DNA from: Bacteroidales bacterium
GTDB lineage: Bacteria; Bacteroidota; Bacteroidia; Bacteroidales; UBA1715
DNA: 17,501 nucleotides
Reading direction: 5' to 3'
Assembly: GCA_031262005.1 (NCBI GenBank)
Contig: JAISIO010000182.1
Coordinates: 1-17,501, forward strand
The position numbers and the translations under genes are program-made. Positions 1 through 9,100 of this stretch are shown in pieces. The notes beneath the pieces were generated by a model. That model had not been told where the DNA came from. It saw only the letters and a list, made by a program, of their open reading frames with translations, and made no database searches. How positions within the stretch are numbered: position 1 is the stretch's first letter; the number at the start of each line of letters is the position of its first letter.

Positions 1-109
1 TTTGTAAATTGACGGCTTTTCGCAAAAAAATACGCTTGTGTGGCGGGTTTTTTTGTGAGAAAATGTCAAAAGAAAAAATAGTGTGTTATAATTTTAGATT
101 TACAAAATC
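1..109. other. Leader region upstream of the giant gene
   Basis: This AT-rich stretch has no open frame with coding character. TAATTTTA at 89-96 matches the Bacteroidota -7 element TAnnTTTG at all but the last base, but no -33 box is visible. There is no Shine-Dalgarno sequence; A-rich bases (TACAAAATC) precede the two adjacent ATG codons, as usual in this phylum. Confidence 0.4.
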
Positions 110-3100
110 ATGATGAGAAAAATAGTTCTTGTGTGTGCTTTATTGAGTGGAATTGCTGTGGCAACTCAGGCTCAAATAAAAATTAATGAAGTTTCAACCT
201 CAAATTCAATATACCAAGATGCTGTGGGCGATAAGGGCGACTGGATGGAACTGTACAATTCGGGAACTGTGGCGGTAAATATCAAAGGATATTTTTTAAC
301 GGATAATAAGGACAAACCACGTAAATGGGAATTTACCGAAGATATGACAATTCAGGCAGGAGGATTTGCAATAGTGTGGTGCGATGGAAAAAACGGAACA
401 ATAAAAGGCGAACCGCACACGAGTTTCAAATTGTCGTCCGATGGCGAACCCATTCGTTTGTATTCCAATACAATGCTTTTGTGCGATAGTGTAACAATTC
501 CGCTTGTGGAGCGGAATTTTTCTTACGGACGTACTACCGACGGTTCGGGTGATTGGGCATTGTTGAAAAAAACAAGCCCCAAAGCGAGCAACAATAACAC
601 AGGCTACTTTAAAGGTATGGCTCCACAGCCGGTAATTTCGCTCAAAGGCGGTTGGTATAGTGGGGCGCAAGCGGTTACTATTTCAAGCACACTGCCCGGA
701 GCGGTTATTCGTTACACTACCGATGGTGCTGAGCCTACGGCATCGTCGCCAATTTACAATGGGGAAATTATTAATGCAGAGAAAAAAACTGCTGTTACGC
801 AAAAATATGGTTACAATCGCGAGGATAACACTGGTATTAAAAACGGAACGGGATGGCCTGCGAATTTTACCTACCCTGGTGATAAATACAAAGGTAACAG
901 GGACTACAATTGTGTGATAAAAGCAAAAGCGTTTCACCCCGATTATATGACAAGCAACACTGCGGGCGAAACCTATTTTATAAACGAACGGAAACCGACC
1001 TTGCCGGTAATTTCGCTTTCTATCGACAAAAAATATTTATTCAGTGCCGATTCGGGATTGTATATTCAAGGAACCAATGGTGTTGAAGAATATTATGGAC
1101 ATTCTACGGCAACCAAATACAATTGGGCGCAAGATTGGTCGTATCCGGCGCACATAGAATTTTACGATGCTAATGGTGTGAAACAATTTGCCAACACCAT
1201 GACAATTGAAGTGTTTGGAAATGCTTCGCGCAGTTTCGATTTGAAATCGCTGGCAGTGAAGTGTAAAAATAAATATGAAAATACCGAAATTAATTACCCA
1301 ATATTTGGCAGCGACGGCTTACAAGTGTATCAATCGTTTATTCTGCGTAATTCGGGTAACGACTGGGGTAGCGGAAATTTTGCCCGTGATGCTATTACTC
1401 AACAAATAGTGCGAGGACAAGTTGATTTGGAAACACAAGATTATCAGCCTGTTGTAGTGTATATCAATGGCGAATATTGGAGTTTGATGAATATGCGTGA
1501 GCGATTGGCGGCTGAATATTTTGCCGGCTATCACGACTATGCCACCGACGTGGATTTGCTAAAAATCAATACTTCGGCTAGAAATTTTAGCGAAATAAGC
1601 GAGGGCGACGATGTTCGCTATAATGAATTGATAGCTTTGTTGGGTTCGGACGCCAAAAATGGTACAAAAGCCGATTTGAGCACTAATCAAGAATTGTATG
1701 ATAATTTGGTAAATAATTATGTAGATGCCGATAATATTATAACCTATTATATAGCGCAAACCTATTGTGATAACGGCGACTGGCCCCACAATAATACCCG
1801 AATGTGGCGACCTCGTGTAGAAAACGGTAAATTTCGTTTTCCGCTCTACGATACCGATTTTGGGTATGGCTTGTGGAATAGTTATAATTATAGCAACACC
1901 AGAACGTTTGATAGAGCTTTTGCTGATAAAGAAACATACATAGATGACGGAACGTGGAAAAATATGTGGAGTACGGTAATTTTCAGAAGTTTGCTTACCA
2001 AACCGGAATTTAAAGCCGAATTTCTACAACGGTATTTCTATATGCTCAATACGGTATATTCCGATGCTCGTATGAGTGAAATAGCCGACCCAATAGAAGA
2101 GAGAATAGCTTCGGAACGAGATGAATATACCAATAAAGAGTGGGTACGAAGTTCTTATGACAACACCAGCAACATGAAATCATGGAATGCCGGTAGAAGA
2201 GGTGTGGCGCGTGAAAGATTAGATAAATTGGGCGGAAGCAAAGGTTCCGCCGACTACACTGTGCAATACACTGCTTCGCAAGGTAAAGTGCAACTGTGCG
2301 GGCTTGATGTGGAAAACGGCTACAAAGGAAAACAAATGCTTGCGTTCCCTATTCGTATGACGGCTTTGCCTGCCGACGGCTATCAACTCAAACATTGGGA
2401 AGACGGTAAAGGAACTATACTTTCTACCGAGAGAGAGTTTTCGTACACCATGACCGCTGCTGCTACGGTAAAAGCGGTGTTTGAATCTCGTGAAACTTTG
2501 GCTCCGGCTACGTTGCGTGTGAATGAACTTATGGCATCGAACGATGCTACCATTGCAACCGAATTCGGAAGATATACCGACTGGTTTGAAATTTATAATC
2601 CCGGAACTGAGCCTATCAATCTTGCCGGACTGTATGTGTCGAACACGGCAGCTAACCCTACATTGTATCAAATTCCTTACGGTGATGCAGCGGCTACAAC
2701 CGTTCCGGCACAAGGATTTTTACTATTATGGGCAAGCCAAGATACCTATAGCGGAATTACTCATCTGCCCTTCAAGTTAAGCAAAGAAGGCGGAGTGGTT
2801 ATTCTTTCGCAAAAAAATGCGTCGGGCACAGTAATCATTATTGATAGTTTGCACTACGGTACGCAAAATACCGATATATCCTTCGGTCGTTTTCCGAATG
2901 GAAATAAAGATGCAATTACATTTGAAACTCCTACACCAAAAACATCAAACGTAGCCGGACAAATGCCCGAGATTAACAATATATACATAACCGAAATATT
3001 GGCGAAAAACGCTTCAACCAATTTGGAAGAAACGGGTAATTATGCCGATTGGTTTGAATTGTACAACGATAACGATGAAGCTGTTGATGTGGGTGGATTG

Positions 3101-6100
3101 TACGTAACCCGTGATTTTTCCGATTTGAATATGTATCAAATTCCTCGCGGATACAGTGAAAAGACTACTATTCCGGCAAAAGGCTATATGATTATGTGGG
3201 CTGATAAACAACCTGCCATCAATCCTAATCACGTAGATTTCAAACTCACCGCTGAGCAATGTCAATTGGCTTTGGTGCAAACTCGTGGAGGAGTCAATGT
3301 TATTATCGATAGTGTGTCGTTCGGCTATTCGGGTGAAGATATTTCATACGGACGTTACCCGAACAATAATTCGGCTTTTCGCTATTTGGCAACGCCCACA
3401 CCGGCAGCTAAAAATGTAAACACTGCTCCGGCAAAAGTAACAGGTATTACCATTAACGAAATTTTAGCTGTAAATACTTCGGTGTTGAAAGCCGACGATG
3501 GTAAATACTATGATTATGTGGAATTTTACAATGCTGGAACCACTCCGGTAGATTTGGGCGGTTTGTTTGTGAGCGATTCTATAGGCTATCCGTTGAAATA
3601 CCGTATACAGCGAAGTAATTCTGCGGCTACTACAATTCAACCCGGAGAATGGCTTACTTTCTTTGCAAGCGATAGCGCAAGTTTGGGTACACGCCATTTT
3701 AGCTTTGCTTTGAATAAAGATGCCGAAGATTTTGTGCTTTCGCAAGTTACGGCAAATGGCGTGGAACAATTAGATTATATATCGTTCAGCAACCAAGCGG
3801 AAAATGTGAGTTATGGTCGTTTTCCCGAAACCGCCGACAACTGGGAATCAATGGAAGCTACTCCTACTGCAGCCAATATTTCAGCCGAATCAAGCCCGTA
3901 TTTGAAAACCATAACGAGTTCAATAGGTACTATTACGCCGGCGGTGGTAAAAGATGTGTTTGAATATGTATGTTTGCTGCCTTCGAGTGTAACCACAGTT
4001 CCCACAATTTCGGCTACTGCTATACACGAACGCGCAACAGTGCAAATTACACAAGCAACTACTACTAACGGTAAAGCAACTATTCTTGTAAAATCGGCAA
4101 ATGGTTTGGAAGAAGCCGAATATTCCGTAACGTTCTCCAACGACCCTTCGGGTGATGCTTCGCTCAAATCGTTGGCTGTTAATGTGGGTACTCTAACACC
4201 CGAATTTGCAAGCGATGTATATAATTACACACTCTCGTTTACAAGTTCCACACAACCATTGTTTACCGCAATTGCAACGAATCCTAATTCAAAAGTGGAA
4301 GTGTTGTATGGCGCAAATTATAGTAACCCAACTATTATTCGGGTAACTTCGGAAAACAATACCGAGCAGGAATATACTATTACATACGATTTGAATTTGT
4401 TGGAAGTAGCGCAATGGGTTGATGATTTTTCAAACGGCATTGACCGTGTGAAACAAGTGAGCACTCAGTACACCTTACAAGAAAAAGACGGTGCACTATA
4501 TGTACATTTTCAGCGCGGAGCCGATGATGTAGACGGATATTTTGAATATCAATTGCCCGAAAACGTGGTGGTAAATGCTAAAAAAATGCAAGACAATGCC
4601 GACGGGAAAAAATTCTATGTTTCAATTATAGCACATACCGTAGAACTTGCCGAAGATGGAACGAAACTATCGGGTACTACCGCAGGAGTTAAAGCGCGCA
4701 TTATTGCTTATGATGGATATGAAGCAAGTAATCGCCCGTATGACGACGGTGGATATTCTATAGGATTAACCGCCGATACCTACGAATTTAATTATTCGGA
4801 TTCGCAAGCCGATAAATCAAAAGTTTCAAAAGTGCGCTTTGTATTCGACCCTGCTAATACAAGTTCTGCTAAAAATAAAGTTATTATTATCGAAAAAATT
4901 GTGATTGGTCCACAAATGGACGATGTTGTGGAACTGTCGAACAATGCTAATTTGGCAACGCTTACCTCATCGTTGGGTGTAATTTCGCCTACGTTCAATG
5001 TCAATACTTTGGAATACACGGTAACGCTGCCCGCCGGAACAACCACCATTCCAACCATAGCAGCTACAAAAGCCAATGCAAACGCAACCGTGCAAATTTC
5101 ACAAGCATCATCGCTTGCATCGGAAGCTACCGTTACGGTGATTGCTGAAGATTTGCTTACCACAAAAAATTATATTGTGCATTTTGTGGCAGAACCATTA
5201 ACAGTTGATGGCTATACCGACAACATATTGCAACCGGCACTATTGGCGTGGAACACAACTTCGTCTGCGTATGACCTTTCATACAGCGCAGGTGTACTCA
5301 ATATTGACTATGCCCGTACAGCAACTTCGGGCAGTCCGTTTATAGAATATAATGTGCTTGCCGGCGAGAATACCATTTTGGATCTTACCTCCTTCCCATA
5401 TTTTTCGGTAAAATTAAAATCAACGGTAAATACCGTTTTGCGTGCCGAATTATATGATGCTGCCGGAACAGCAGTGGCAGCACCAACGCAAAGCATTGCG
5501 CAATCGACAAGCTACGGAGTGTACACCTTTGATTTCAGCGGACTTTTAACTACGCTTTCAGCGAGTGAAATATATGGTGTGAAACTCTATTTTGATGCCG
5601 GAACAACTACCGCAAAATTGGGAACAATTACCATTGACGATGTGCGTTTTGGTAGTGATGTAGAAATTGCAGTGAATGCAGCTCCGGTAATTGCCACAAT
5701 TCCGGCGCAAACAGTGGAGCAAACCAAAGCATTTGACCCAATTGATTTGAATAGCTATGTAAGCGATGACAACACCGCCGTTGAAGATTTAGATTGGTCG
5801 GTATCCGTAGCAGAAAATTTCACTGTTACTATTGATAATAGTAATGTGGCAACTATTACCGCCAAAGACGATGAATGGATAGGCAGCGAGCGCGTAACAT
5901 TTACCGTTGCCGACGAACATGGGGCAACAGCTACCCGTAGCGTTACTTTTACCGTAACAGAATTGGTAATTCCGATAGAGAGTTTGAGTTTTTCTAATGA
6001 AAATGTATCTCTGTTGTTGGGCGCAGAACAATCAATCGCTACCGAAGTGATTGTAAATCCCGACAATGCTACCGATAAAACGCTTACATACACATCATCG

Positions 6101-9100
6101 AATCCGTTGGTGGTGAGCATTGATGCAACGGGAACAATGACAGCCTTGCAAGAAGGACGAGTAATAATAACGGTAACTTCAACAAACGAAAAAACGACAC
6201 AATGTGAGGTTGAGGTAGTGCCGATTCGTGCCGAAGAAGTAACCGTAATTCCTGCAAGTATGACCTTGTTGGAAGACGAAATTGCTACTCTCACAGTAGA
6301 AATTTCGCCCGAAAATACTACTCACAAAGAAATCACATGGGAATCGCTTAATACGAACGTGGTGGCTATACTTTCGGGTAATAGAGTGCAGGCTAAAGCC
6401 GAAGGAACTGCTACAATAGTGGCAACGGTGGACGGAATATCGGCAGAATGCCACATAACGGTAGAGGCTGTTGTGGTGCTGGTAGACTCTATTACATTAC
6501 CGTCAAGTATGGATTTGGAAGTGAACGAAACGGCACAACTAAGCGCACAATTTTATCCGGAAGATGCTGAAATCCAAACCCTCACATGGTCATCGAGTGC
6601 GCCAAGTGTGGTAGGCGTGAGTTCCGACGGAAAAATTACCGCTCTCGCAGTGGGCACAGCACTCATTACCGCCGAAACGGTGAACAACAAAACAGCTACA
6701 ACGACTGTTACCGTTAAAGGAATAGAACCGGAGAGTATTACACTCTCCGAAACTGCGCTCACACTTACCGAAGGCGAAACCGCAACATTGGTAGCCAAAA
6801 TACTGCCAGCAGATGTTACCAACACTGCAATTACGTGGAAGTCGAGCAATACCACAGTGGCTACGGTGCTTAATGGCGTAATTACTGCCGAATCGGAGGG
6901 AAGAGCCGAAATTACGGCAACTACTCACAATGGAAAAACAATAGCCTGCGAACTGACCGTTAAACCGGTGCTTGCCGAAAGTGTAACACTCAGCGGTACG
7001 CACATAATACTTGCTGTGGGCGAAACTGCGCAAGCGTCGGCTACAATTCAACCCGAAAATACTACCGATAAAACACTTACATGGCAAATTGCCGCTGGCG
7101 CAATTGCCCAAGTTGATGAAAGTGGCATTATTACCGCTCTTGCCGAAGGAACTACAACGCTTACCGTAAGCACTGCCAACGGTAAAACGAGTTCGTGCAC
7201 TGTTGAGGTTGTAGAAATTGACGTTCCTGTGGAGGAAATCAAAATAGTGGAAGGCGATGTGAATATTGAGATTGACGAAATATTTGATTTTACGGTGGAA
7301 TTTGCCCCTGCCGAGCCATCGAACAAAACGGTGCTGTGGACTTCTTCAAATCCTGCAATTGCATCAATTGTTGATGGAGCAGTTACCGCCCTTCGTGCAG
7401 GCACTGTCGAAATTCGAGCTACAACGCCGAACGGCAAAATTGCCACCGTTACACTTACCGTGAATGCCATACCGGCTGAAAGCATCGCTCTTTCGGAAAC
7501 TGAAATTACGCTCTACGACGGACAAACGGCTACGCTAACCGCCGAAATTTTGCCTGCAAAAACAAGCGATAAAACCATAGATTGGTCTTCGATCTTAACC
7601 GAAATAGCAGTGGTTGATAACGGAATAATTACTGCGCGCTCGGTGGGTGAAACTACTATAATGGCAACCACGCATAATGGTATTACCGCCGAGTGTAAAG
7701 TAACAGTGCTGCCGGTAGATGCGAAACAAATCTTTTTGCCATATTCGCTTATAACCATTCCTGTGGGTGGCGAAGAAACCATGCAGGTTACTTTTGATCC
7801 CGAAAACACGAGTGATAAAACTATTACATGGACCATAGCCGACGAAACAATAGCGCGCATTGAAAATGGCGTGTTGCAAGGTCTTGCGGCAGGAACTACC
7901 ACGCTTACGGCTACTTCTTCGAACGGAAAAACTGCAATATGTGAGATAACTGTTTCGGAAATAGTTGTTCCTGTGGAGTCAATTTCGTTGCCTGCTGTGG
8001 CTATAGCGGTTGATATTGATGAAACAGCCGAATTGACAGTAACATTTGCACCGAAAAATGCAACAAACAAAACGCTTTCATGGACATCAAGCGATAATGC
8101 AATTGTGCGAGTATCATCAGGAGGCGTTATTACCGGAATCTCAGCCGGAATCGCCGAAGTTATTGCTCGAAGTGCAAACAATAAAGCCGATACTATTCTT
8201 GTAACAGTTAATCCAATGCTTGCTTCGAGTATTACTCTTTCGGAAACAGCATTGACTCTGGAACACGGACAAACAGCTACGCTAACTGCCAAAATTTTGC
8301 CTGAAAAAACAACTACTAAAACCATTACATGGGAATCGAGCGACGAAACTATTGCTACGGTAGTTGATGGCGAAATTACTACCCTTGCGGTGGGAACAAC
8401 CACAATTACTGCAACCACTACCAATGGAAAATTTGCGGAATGCGTGCTTACCGTAACGCCGGTTATGGCGCAATCGCTTACACTCAGTTCGGATATACTG
8501 TCGCTGGGCATAGGCGATGCCAAAAATTTACAAGCAACGGTGTTGCCGCTCAATACCGCCGACAAATCGCTTACATGGAGTATTGATAAATCTGCCATTG
8601 CTACCATTGACCAAAATGGTTTGGTAACGGCACAAGCCGAAGGAACAGCAACCGTTACCGTAACCACTGCAAACGGACAAACCGCACAATGCGCTATAGA
8701 AGTGGTGGCTGTTACTGTTCCGGTATCAACCGTTACTCTGTACGATAGCAGAAATATGCCAATAACTTCCTTGACTTTGCCTGTTGATGATGAATATCAA
8801 TTGACAGCAGAGGTAATGCCTACCGATGCCACCGATAAAACTATTACATGGACTTCAAAAAATCCATCAATTGCATCGATAGTCAATGGAAAAATTACTG
8901 CTTTGCTTGATGGACAAACAGAAATAATGGCTGTAAGTACCAATGGTAAAACAGCGCGAGTGAATGTTATTGTATTACCGTTAGATGTGGAAGAAATTCG
9001 CTTAACGCCGCAAACCGCCGAAACATTCGTGGGCGAAACAGTGAGCATAATAAGTGAAGTATTGCCTGCAAAAGCAAAAGCAAAAACCTTGCTATGGTCT

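Noticed and set aside
7513..8667. Long antisense open frame (384 codons) within the BIG2 region, with others at 8797-9633 and 7048-7485
   Set aside because: They are the reverse reading of the Thr/Ala/Val-rich BIG2 repeats. The encoded products are Ser/Val-rich mirror patterns with no recognisable domain, and the sense strand is clearly coding across them.
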